The notes under the pieces: generated by a model
Told to the model about the DNA's origin: nothing
Database searches by the model: none
The model's input: only the letters and a program-made list of their open reading frames with translations
Assembly (NCBI RefSeq): GCF_002215035.1
Contig: NZ_NKFP01000003.1
Location: forward strand, 12,437-76,436
Origin: Leptolyngbya ohadii IS1
Lineage (GTDB): Bacteria; Cyanobacteriota; Cyanobacteriia; Elainellales; Elainellaceae
Direction: 5' to 3'
DNA length: 64,000 nt
Shown here: positions 19,993 to 28,657 of the stretch, in pieces
How positions within the stretch are numbered: position 1 is the stretch's first letter
Layout: each line of letters opens with the position of its first letter
Position numbers and translations under genes: made by a program

Positions 19993-21033
19993 ATGAATCC
20001 TGTTCCTTTAATTTATTTTGGGTTGCAGTCTTTTCGGTTACAGTTCCTTCAATTATTGCTAACAGCTTTTGTTCTGGTGGTCTTTGGCGCATTCTCCAGC
20101 ATATTCACGCGATCGGCTCTGGCGTTTTCCTGGGAGGATGTCTTTAGAAGCGAACCGCCTGTTCCGAGTAACGATGGAGGGTCACGCGGCGATCGAGATA
20201 CCTTCTGCCCAATTGCCCCAATTCCTCCCCTGGATGCCAGTGGCAATGCGATTTCTTCAGCGATCGTTTACAGCGATCGTCCTCTGCTGCTTTGGCAGGG
20301 AGCCACGGAACGGATAGAACTGTGGCAGCGAGGCGGCGATCGTCCCCTCTGGACTCACTCTATCTCTGAAGCAGATCGCGTCAAGGAAACCGCTGCGCTC
20401 ACGGATCAGATTACCTATCAGGTGACAGCCCCTACTCCTTTGCAGCCCGACCAGCGATACGAGTGGCGGATTTATCCCCCCGGTCTGGACTACTCGATCG
20501 CCCGATTTCGGACTGTCTCTTTGGAAGAACGCGATCGCATCCGTCAGGAATTAGACGGGATAATCGCCGGACAAACTGCCCCAGCCGCTACGATTCGCCG
20601 AGCGGACTACTTTGCGGGACAGCAGATGTGGTCTGATTTCTGGCAAACCCTACTCACCGGACAGCCTCCCTCCCAGGAACTGGTTGCGCTCAACGGCAAT
20701 ACGATCGCCGCGCTCTGCCCCCTGGTTTCCGCAAGCTCCATCCTCTCGATTCCTAACCCAACTCGTCCACCGGAAGCAACCCACCCGTTTAACGCTGAGG
20801 CAAATCAGACGATCGAGCTATCCTTAGACAGCCCGGAAGCACCCACCCAGTTCACCCTGCTTGACCCCCAGGGAACGACGATCGCCACTGGCACCGCCCA
20901 ACCCAATCGCCCCATCTCTCAGCAATTCACACTCCCCCTCCAAGGGCAATACAAAGTACGGTTGCAGGCAGCAGAGACTCCATCGCAAAATCAATACACG
21001 CTCACCGTTACGTCCCGATTCAACGTTCAGTAA
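19993..21033 (+). CDS. Exported protein of the CHASE2-CHAT locus (DUF928-like layout) with a C-terminal PPC-like domain
   Basis: 346 residues from ATG 19993; a GTG at 19966 is possible. A signal peptide (LLTAFVLVVFGAFSSIF) is followed by a Pro/Gly-rich SEPPVPSNDGGSRG segment. A globular part (~60-180) has CPIAPIPP, SDRPLLLWQG and QRYEWRIYPPG, features I associate with exported proteins encoded beside cyanobacterial CHAT genes. The C-terminal ~90 residues (FNAEANQTIELSLDS, TLLDPQGTTIATG, GQYKVRLQA) resemble a pre-peptidase C-terminal beta-sandwich, a common secreted binding or localisation module. It lies 14 bp before the next TPR-CHAT gene and is probably co-transcribed. No enzymatic motif is seen. 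Confidence 0.6.
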   Translation: MNPVPLIYFGLQSFRLQFLQLLLTAFVLVVFGAFSSIFTRSALAFSWEDVFRSEPPVPSNDGGSRGDRDTFCPIAPIPPLDASGNAISSAIVYSDRPLLLWQGATERIELWQRGGDRPLWTHSISEADRVKETAALTDQITYQVTAPTPLQPDQRYEWRIYPPGLDYSIARFRTVSLEERDRIRQELDGIIAGQTAPAATIRRADYFAGQQMWSDFWQTLLTGQPPSQELVALNGNTIAALCPLVSASSILSIPNPTRPPEATHPFNAEANQTIELSLDSPEAPTQFTLLDPQGTTIATGTAQPNRPISQQFTLPLQGQYKVRLQAAETPSQNQYTLTVTSRFNVQ

Positions 21034-21047
21034 TCTGGAGACTCCAA

Positions 21048-22262
21048 ATGCGATCGCTCCTCTCTTTCCTGTTCATTGCGCTTTGTACGCTGGTATTCAC
21101 GATTTCGATTCATGCGATCGACTGGTCGAGTGGAATGCGCGTGTTAGCGCAAACTCCGCAAGTTGAGCAGCAAGCCAGTGACGTAGAAGCGCGGAGGGCG
21201 GAGGGCGATCGGCTCCTTGAGGAAGGTTTACAACAACTGAATAATCGTCAGTTGCAAGAAGCTTTGCAGCTCACTCAGCAAGCCACTGCAATATATCAAG
21301 AAGTAGGTTATCGAGAAGGAGAAGCTCGTGCATTAAACAACTTAGGTGGTATTTACGAATTATTAGGTAACATCTATCAAGCAACTGAAACATACATACA
21401 GATAGCTAACCTTATATCTACAATCAGTGAGCCTGAAATTGAGGCATTCTCACTTATTAGAACCGTTGTTCTTTTTAAAGTTCGGCAAATTGTTCCGTAC
21501 TTGTTGCAACAAGCAGAACAACAGATTCATAATAGAGATTTTGAATCAGCTCTACAGGCACTCAACTTAGTTTTAAAAATTAGTCAAATTACTAATGATC
21601 GGAATGCTCAGATGCTTGCTGAGATTAACTTGGGTCATATTTATAATGATTTGCATGATTATCAAAGTGCCATCGAATACTTTCAGCAAGGTTTGAATAC
21701 TGCTCGTGAACTTGATAATCATAGAGCAGAAATTTCTGCCCTAGTTGGTTTGGGTACCTCATATAACTTATTAAAGGAGTATAGCCAAGCTCGTGATTTT
21801 CTTGAACAGGCTATAAAAATTGCTCAGGAAATAAACGACTATCGATTTGTTGAAGCCACATTTAGTCAGCTTCTCTTAGCATACACTGCTCAAGAAAGAA
21901 ATCAGCAAATCGTTAACTTATTAAATCAATTTGATGAGTTGATTGACCAGTCTGAAAATCGAGAAATCAGGGCTTATGCTTCTGGGTTAATAGGTGGGGC
22001 TTACTTCAGATTAGGACAATATCAGCAATCAACGCAGTTTCTGTCACAGGCTTTAGAGGCTTTCAGAGAGATAGGGGAGAAACGGGGAGAAACCCAAATA
22101 TTAATATCATTAGGTGATGTTTATGATGCATTGGCACAATACGATATTGCACTTCAAACCTATCAACAGGCTTTTACTATTGCAAGGGAAATAAATGATT
22201 ATAGTGAACAAGCGTCTGCACTAGTACTTGGCGGCAGAAGTAAACCTATTATTGAGGGGTAG
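21048..22262 (+). pseudogene. TPR-CHAT gene, 5' fragment (interrupted by an IS630 element)
   Basis: Signal peptide, then about seven TPRs. Native coding sequence runs to 22226; the last 11 codons before the stop come from the insertion sequence. Removing the element and one TA joins the frame exactly to the 3' fragment at 23512 (ALV then LDSMGVSLL), giving a 1097-residue TPR-CHAT protein. In its present state only an exported TPR fragment of ~404 residues can be made. The DNA of this half is AT-rich with almost no HIP1 sites, unlike the CHAT-coding 3' end. Confidence 0.88.
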
Positions 22263-23509
22263 GGTTTAGAGAATGCTGTATGCCTGGACGCCGCCCGCAA
22301 TCGTTGAGTTTGACCGAGAGTGAAAAAGCCAGCCTCGAACAGATCGTCAAACGTCCGAGTACGCCGCAGCAGATCGCGCAACGGGGACGCATCGTGCTGA
22401 AAGCCAATGAAGGCAAGAATCATGCTCAGATCGCGCGTGAGTTAGATATCAGTCTGGATATGGCAAGGCTATGGCGACACCGCTGGTTAGAGTTAGCCGA
22501 GAGCAACTTGCCGATAGCAGAGCGATTATCCGATGCTGAACGTCCGGGCGCACCAGCGAAATTTACACTGGAACAACAGGTGCAATTAATGGCAATCGCT
22601 TGTGAAGACCCAGGGTTAAGCGGACGACCGATTAGCCATTGGACGGGGCGGGAGCTGGCGGATGAGTTAGTCAAACGGGGCATTGTCGAAAGTATTAGTC
22701 CGCGTCATGTGGAACGGTTGCTGGAGCAAGCCGAAATCAAACCGCACAAAAGCCGTTACTGGCTTCACCCCCCCCTACGACCCAGAATTTGAGACGAAAG
22801 TGGCTGAAGTCTCGCAACTGTACCTGGACGCGCCAACGCTGTTGCAGCAAGGAGAACGGGTGATATCAATCGACGAGATGACGGGGATTCAAGCCTTGCA
22901 ACGCCAGTACACTGATGCACCAACTCGTCCGGGGCAGGTCCAGAAACGCGAGTTTGAGTACATTCGGCATGGCACGCAATGTTTGATTGCCAACTTTGAT
23001 GTCGCCACTGGCAGCATTGTCAGTCCCACGATTGGTGAGCGTCGCACTGAAGCCGATTTTGCCGCTCATGTGCAACAACTCCTGACAAGTGACAAGAGTG
23101 TGCAACGCTGGCATTTGGTAAGTGATTGTCTCAACACTCATCAGTCTGAGAGCTTAGTGCGTCTAGTGGCACAGTGGGAAGGCATCGACACTGACTTGGG
23201 CATCAAAGGCAAGTGTGGGATTCTGCAATCGATGCACTCCCGTGCTGCGTTCTTATCCGACCCCACGCATCGCATTGTCTTCCACTACACGCCTAAACAT
23301 TGCTCCTGGCTGAATCAAATTGAGGTGTGGTTCAGTATTTTGACGCGAAAACTGTTGAGGCGTGGCAACTTCTGCTCGAAAGCCGACTTGAAGGGGCAAC
23401 TTTTAGCGTTCATTGACTACTTCAACCAGACGATGGCAAAGCCCCTGCAATGGACGTTTAAGGGTAAATTGTTGGTAATCTAATTCGTTGGCTTACTTGT
23501 GCCGCCAAG
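22227..23509 (+). mobile_element. IS630-family insertion sequence (1283 bp) flanked by TA
   Basis: The ends are inverted repeats, CTTGGCGGCA...TGCCGCCAAG, extending imperfectly to about 20 bp. The element is bordered by TA on both sides (22225-22226 and 23510-23511), the target duplication expected of IS630/Tc1-type transposition. It carries one transposase gene in two frames. Its insertion splits a TPR-CHAT gene without any other loss. Confidence 0.92.
22280..23483 (+). CDS. IS630-family transposase in two overlapping frames
   Basis: Frame 1 (22280-22792) holds the helix-turn-helix half ([20 protein letters not shown]). Frame 2 (open from 22683, ending at 23483) holds the DDE catalytic half: Asp in ISIDEMTG, Asp in VSDCLNTH and Glu in NQIEVWFS. 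The frames meet at a run of eight C at 22768-22775. With seven C, or a +1 slip, the protein reads [17 protein letters not shown] continuously, as in intact relatives. This is either a slippage site producing a fusion at low level or a one-base inactivating insertion. Confidence 0.85.
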
Positions 23510-25626
23510 TACTAGACAGTATGGGCGTATCTTTACTAAGAAGCGGCTATCCCCAGAGGGCGATTGAGTTTCATCAACAAGCGTTAAAAATCGCACGTGC
23601 TGTAGGTGATCGCCATGCAGAAGGGGTAATATTAGGCAACATAGGAGATGCCTATCAGATACAGAATCAGCACTCACAGGCTATTTCAGCTCTTGAGCAA
23701 TCTTTAGCAATCAGTCAAGAATTAGATCAGCGTAGTAATCAGGCAGCATCCTTAAACAATTTAGGCGTAATCTCGCTTGAGCAGAAACAGTATCAAGAAG
23801 CAACAAATTTATTTCTAGAGGCTTTAGCCATTTCTGAAGTAATTTTTGCAAGGGAGCTTCAGGGAAAAATTCTTTCTAATCTTGGTCGTTTGTACGAAGA
23901 GCAGGAGAAATATGAGCTAGCGATCGTCTTTCTCAAGCAATCCGTTAACGTGCGAGAAGGCATTAGGGCAGGAATTCGGGAACTCGATCGATCGCTTCAA
24001 GAATCCTATACGGAAACGGTTGCAGGAACCTATCGCCGATTGGCAGGATTGCTTTTAGAACAGAGCAGGTTGCTGGAAGCAGAGCAGGTTTTAGAACTAT
24101 TAAAAATTGGGGAGATTCGAGAATTCATCAGGGGAACAGTCGAAAATGCAGAGACGCGAAAAGTGCAGTTGTCCCCCGCGGAACAGACAGTTCTCGATCG
24201 CCACCAGAGCATCATTAATTTTGCTGGAACGATCGCTCAATGTCAGCAGGATGCGTCCTGTCGTGAGAGCGATCGCATGACAACGCTGAATGCCCAACGT
24301 CGTGCCCTGACTCAAGAATTTGATGCAGCGGTACAGCAGTTCAAAGCCGAAGTGGAGAAAGAGCGAGCAGAGGATGACTCGCTGGTCGATTTGGATGAAT
24401 TGACGAATGCAGGCAGGGCAGTTGTGCAAACTCCCGGCACTGTTCTGATCTATCCTGTTGTGCTGGATGAAAAGCTGTGGATTTTGTGGGTGACACAGGG
24501 AAGCGTCATGAATGCGATCGAGGTCAATATTCCCAGGCAGGATATTGATGCGAAGGTGCTGGAGTTTCGGACGCTGATGCGCGGCTGTGAAAGTGTGTCC
24601 TGTCAATCGATAGAAGATATTGAAGACATTCAGGCAGTTTCGCGCTGGTTATACGATCGCCTATTTCCCGACTTATTAGAGGAGGAACTGGAAAAGAACG
24701 AAATCAAGAATGTGGTTTTTGCGCTCGATCGCTGGCTGCGCTACATTCCGATGGCAGCTTTATTTGATGGACAGCAATACCTGATCGAGAAATACACCGT
24801 TTCCACAATCACGGCTGCCAGCCTTAACCCGGATTCAGCACCCTCCCTCAATTCTGACGATACCTCTGTTCTGGCATTAGGCTTATCTGAAGCAGTTCCT
24901 GCCGATCCAGGGCAAGGCATCCCCCGCTTTAGTGAATTACCCAATGTGCCGATCGAACTGAGTGAAATTGTTCGAGAGGAAGGAACACGCGATTCCAGGG
25001 GAATTTATCGCGGCACTGAACATCTCAACCAATACTTCGATGAAAACGCGCTGCTGCAAGCTCCCGGTCATCAAATTCTCCACCTTGCTACTCATGGATT
25101 CTTTAACCCTATCAGTTGGGATGCATCTTTCCTGATCCTGGGCACAAAGGCTCCCTGGAGAATCTCAAACATTCAGCTTGATAGAGGACTTTTTAGCGAT
25201 CTCAAGCTGGTAGTTTTATCGGCTTGCGAAACGGCTCTGGGCGGCAGAGAGAACAATGCTCTGAGAAATGACGAACAGGACGGACGAGAGATTTCCAGTA
25301 TTGCCCAAAGTTTTATCACGGCTGGAGTCGATGCTGTTGTCGCGTCCCTCTGGCAAGTTAGCGATCCGGCAACCCTGGCACTGATGGAGCAGTTCTACCG
25401 CACGCTCGCCCAAGGCACCCCAGAAAACCGAATCTCGATCGCCCAGGCACTCCAAACCGCCCAGCTTCAACTGCTCCGGGGCAACTCGCAGGGAAACGAC
25501 CGCACTTCACGCGGGAACGCCACCATATTTCCTCAACCGATCGCCACAAACCAATCGCCTGCAACCACACGGTACAGCCACCCCTACTACTGGTCAGCCT
25601 TTGTCATCATCGGCAACGGCTTGTAA
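23488..25626 (+). pseudogene. TPR-CHAT gene, 3' fragment carrying the CHAT domain
   Basis: The native part begins at 23512; upstream codons are from the insertion sequence. It contains three to four TPRs, the conserved linker (LAIVFLKQSVNVREGI) and a CHAT domain with the active-site motifs HLATHGFF (His codon 25093) and LSACETALGG (Cys codon 25225), residues 921 and 965 of the reconstructed protein. It ends in HPYYWSAFVIIGNGL. No signal peptide remains, so any product from an internal start would stay in the cytoplasm. Confidence 0.85.
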
Positions 25627-25743
25627 CGCGATGGCGCAAATATCTCCTCGTCCTGCATACCCTCAATCGATCGTCCAATAAGTGATAGCAACGATAGAAG
25701 TTCCGCTGCTTCGATTCATCCTTACCCCCATAGGAGGCGCACG

Positions 25744-26022
25744 ATGGACTTCAGACTATCCGTTGAGACAAAGCTTTTGGCACAGCCCGTTCGAGCGATC
25801 GTTGAGAAAACGATTCAACCGGGTTGGGGTGGACGAGTTTATGTGTTTGGGACTTCCTGGAAAGCGGATTTGTACGACCCTGCGGTTCAGCTTATCCTTC
25901 CAGAGGGTTGCCTGGTTCAAGTTGTCGCTATTTGTGGAATTACGCTGCTGGTCGTTCCGTTCGATGCTCAAAAGCCAGAACCCCGCCGCATTGCAGGACG
26001 ATTCAGCCGTCTTTTCTTTTAG
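25744..26022 (+). CDS. Small NfeD-like OB-fold protein (92 aa)
   Basis: A strong AGGAGG site precedes the ATG. The middle (GGRVYVFGTSWKADLYDP..LILPEGCLVQVVAICGITLLVVP) matches the pattern of the C-terminal OB-fold domain of NfeD-type proteins, which normally follow membrane helices and pair with stomatin/flotillin-like proteins. Here the domain stands alone without a membrane segment, and no stomatin gene is near. The stop codon opens a three-copy 13-bp repeat. Fold similarity is moderate and function unknown. Confidence 0.6.
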   Translation: MDFRLSVETKLLAQPVRAIVEKTIQPGWGGRVYVFGTSWKADLYDPAVQLILPEGCLVQVVAICGITLLVVPFDAQKPEPRRIAGRFSRLFF

Positions 26023-26059
26023 GTCAATCTTGTAGGTTAATCTTTTAGGTTAATCTTGG
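26021..26059 (+). repeat. 13-bp tandem repeat, three copies, at a stop codon
   Basis: Three head-to-tail copies of AGGTTAATCTTTT-like units (1-3 mismatches) begin within the TAG stop of the NfeD-like gene. This is the second 13-bp array at a stop codon in the window; the unit sequence is unrelated to the one at 19702. Confidence 0.8.
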
Positions 26060-26191
26060 GCGATCGTCTTCCCTATCCTGGCTCTCTACCCTTGTTTGCT
26101 TCAGTTTGCCTTAGTGAGCGATTACCAGATTCACGCATAAGCTCTCTGCAATTGCCAATAGGGTCTAGTGAACCTGATAAGGATAGCCCCA

Positions 26192-27490
26192 ATGCAAGCA
26201 ATTCAATCATCGAAAGTTTCTGCTAAACGATCGCCTCACCGGATTGATTTTGATTCATTAATATCTGACCCTTTATTTTCTGTGGGTTCACTGGGTACTG
26301 TGGTTCGCTCTGAGGATGATAGTCAACGGCGTTCTGTTAACTCAATCACTTCCCAATCATCTGTTGGCTCTCCAATTAAAACACCGCAGTTTTCTTCTCA
26401 AGGTAATCGCGTTAACCTCGCCCAGCCTGATTTATCCTTAACCGTACAGGATGCCCCTGTAGAATTCTTGCCTGCAAACGTAGGAGTTTTGCGTCAGTCA
26501 CCCGTTCCTTTCAACCGGGGAAGGTCGATCGCTTCCAACAGTACGCCGTTTGACCCACTTACGGGCTATGGTGCAGTGAACGCAGCGTTAGCCGTCGCAG
26601 CAGCGGTAGGACAACCCCGATTTGCCGATGTGCCCGATCGCAATGTGCCCGATGTGGGAGTAGACCGTGTGAATGCGCCAGAAGCATGGCAGCGAGGCTA
26701 TACCGGACAGAATGTCGTCGTAGCAGTCGTAGATACAGGGGTGGACTACACCCACGCCGATCTAAACGATAATATCTGGCGCAATACCAGGGAAGTCGCA
26801 AACGGTCGTGACGATGACGGCAATGGATACATCGATGATTTGACCGGATGGAACTTCGTTCGCAACAACAATAACCCGATCGATCGCGATGGACATGGAA
26901 CCCACGTGGCAGGCACGATCGCAGCAGAGAATAACGGTTTTGGTACGACGGGGGTTGCCTTCAATGCCAAAATTATGCCCGTCAAAGTGCTGAATGATTC
27001 GGGAGTGGGTACGGCGGCTTCCGTGGCGGCAGGGATTCGCTATGCGGCGATGAACGGGGCGGATGTGATTAACCTGAGTCTCGGCGGTGGCTTTTCTCCG
27101 GCGATCGATCGGGCAATTCAGTTTGCGACGCAGCGAGGGGCGGTTGTCGTCATGGCGGCAGGAAACGAGGGCAGCAGTCAGCCCGGATTCCCGGCACAGG
27201 CAGCGCGACGTTGGGGAATTGCGGTAGGAGCAATCGATTCGTCCTCCCGTCTGGCGAGTTTCTCCAATCGTGCCGGGTCAACGCCCTTAGATTATGTCGT
27301 GGCTCCGGGCGTAAGCGTGTATTCGACGCTGCCAGGGAATCAGTACGGTTTCCTGAGCGGTACTTCGATGGCGGCTCCCCATGTGGCGGGTGTGGCTGCC
27401 CTGATGCTGGGTGTAAACCGATCGCTCACACCGGGTCAGGTCGAGTCCATCCTAACCGCAACTGCCAATCCGCTTGCCCCGATCGCTTAA
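26192..27490 (+). CDS. Subtilisin-like serine protease (peptidase S8)
   Basis: 432 residues from ATG 26192 (AAGGA ~10 nt upstream). An upstream GTG at 26168 would add eight residues. The catalytic triad is Asp181 (AVVDTGVDYTHADL), His235 (DGHGTHVAGT) and Ser392 (SGTSMAAPHVAG); the oxyanion Asn is in MAAGNEG. The first ~150 residues are a low-complexity Ser/Pro-rich N-terminus rather than a clear signal peptide. Secretion is therefore uncertain. It precedes a trypsin-like protease gene in the same orientation and lies inside the CHAT region. All catalytic residues are present. Confidence 0.9.
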   Translation: MQAIQSSKVSAKRSPHRIDFDSLISDPLFSVGSLGTVVRSEDDSQRRSVNSITSQSSVGSPIKTPQFSSQGNRVNLAQPDLSLTVQDAPVEFLPANVGVLRQSPVPFNRGRSIASNSTPFDPLTGYGAVNAALAVAAAVGQPRFADVPDRNVPDVGVDRVNAPEAWQRGYTGQNVVVAVVDTGVDYTHADLNDNIWRNTREVANGRDDDGNGYIDDLTGWNFVRNNNNPIDRDGHGTHVAGTIAAENNGFGTTGVAFNAKIMPVKVLNDSGVGTAASVAAGIRYAAMNGADVINLSLGGGFSPAIDRAIQFATQRGAVVVMAAGNEGSSQPGFPAQAARRWGIAVGAIDSSSRLASFSNRAGSTPLDYVVAPGVSVYSTLPGNQYGFLSGTSMAAPHVAGVAALMLGVNRSLTPGQVESILTATANPLAPIA

Positions 27491-27587
27491 CGATTGCAAA
27501 TTTGTGATGAAAGCGACGAGTATCACTTTCTACCGCCACGAATTAGTGGTATGTAGAAATCAACCAAATTTGTTGAAAATCGAGAAT

Positions 27588-28535
27588 ATGCAGCGAAAAA
27601 TTTGGTCTATCAGGTTTCTTCTATCTTTCCTATTTGGAATGTTCGCTTTTGCTTGGTGGAGTTTTGTTTTTTCCGGTTCAATTCTGGCTCCTGCGATCGC
27701 CCAAACTTCTACCCTTGCATCGTCTGACGGTCAATCAATTTTGGCTGAATTTAAGGCAGGAATCAATCCAGCGTCGTCTATTCCCCCAGGGCTGCCCCGT
27801 TCTGATAATCCTTTAGAAGATACTCGCGGCGTAATTCGGGGTGACGATCGGGTGCCTGTCACCAGCCGCAGCTATCCCTGGTCGGCGATCGGGCGGGTTG
27901 AGTTTCAGGACGAGAATGGGGACGGCTACATCTGCACGGGAACGCTGGTCAAACCAGATATTGTGCTGACGAATGCTCACTGTGTCGTGAATCCAGATAC
28001 GGGTAGACTGTTTCAAAATATTCGATTTGCGCCTAACCTGATTGACGGCAGGCTAAAAGATGAGGGCGGTCGGGCTAATGCTATTGACCTGCTGGCGGGA
28101 ACGGATTTCCGCGATCGTAACGAGCCACCTCACCCGGACGATTGGGCATTTTTGCAGCTAGACAAACCGCTGGGCGAGAAGTACGGGACGATCGGCTGGC
28201 AGGCTCTCCCCCTACCCATGCTGATCGAAAACCCGGAGCAGTTCATCATGGTCGGCTATTCAGGCGACTTCCCTGCGAGTAATCCAGGAGCAACGGCAGG
28301 TGCCCATGAGGGATGCAGCATTCTGGGCAGCGTGAATGATGACGTGCTGCGCCACAACTGCGATACGGAGGGCGGCTCGTCGGGCGGTCCGATTCTGGCG
28401 GTGATTGATGGCGAATATACGATCGTCGCGGTCAATTCTTCAGGACGGGTTAATACTGCTTCTGGTGCAGGTATTGTCAACTTTGCCACTAAAATCTCGC
28501 GCATTGTGGAACAGCTTCAGGCGAAAGCGCGATGA
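27588..28535 (+). CDS. Exported trypsin-like (S1/V8-type) serine protease
   Basis: ATG 27588 gives a good signal peptide (IRFLLSFLFGMFAFAWWSFVF ... APAIAQT). The mature part has a chymotrypsin-fold triad: His131 (LTNAHCV), Asp185 (DDWAFLQLD) and Ser265 (GGSSGGP). The short loops and DDWAFLQLD resemble V8-like glutamyl endopeptidases. The ATG lies about 97 bp after the subtilase stop, so the two may be co-transcribed. Possible roles are processing of secreted proteins, including zymogen-like CHAT proteins (speculation). Confidence 0.85.
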   Translation: MQRKIWSIRFLLSFLFGMFAFAWWSFVFSGSILAPAIAQTSTLASSDGQSILAEFKAGINPASSIPPGLPRSDNPLEDTRGVIRGDDRVPVTSRSYPWSAIGRVEFQDENGDGYICTGTLVKPDIVLTNAHCVVNPDTGRLFQNIRFAPNLIDGRLKDEGGRANAIDLLAGTDFRDRNEPPHPDDWAFLQLDKPLGEKYGTIGWQALPLPMLIENPEQFIMVGYSGDFPASNPGATAGAHEGCSILGSVNDDVLRHNCDTEGGSSGGPILAVIDGEYTIVAVNSSGRVNTASGAGIVNFATKISRIVEQLQAKAR

Positions 28536-28657
28536 GTCTCAATTCGATCGATTTCTAGTTCATTTCGGTTTCGGGATTGCTGTAACGGATGTTTCAGGGT
28601 GCTGTTCCGCGTTCAGTTGACTAACTCATCTTTTTAGAACGATCGGGCAAATCTACC

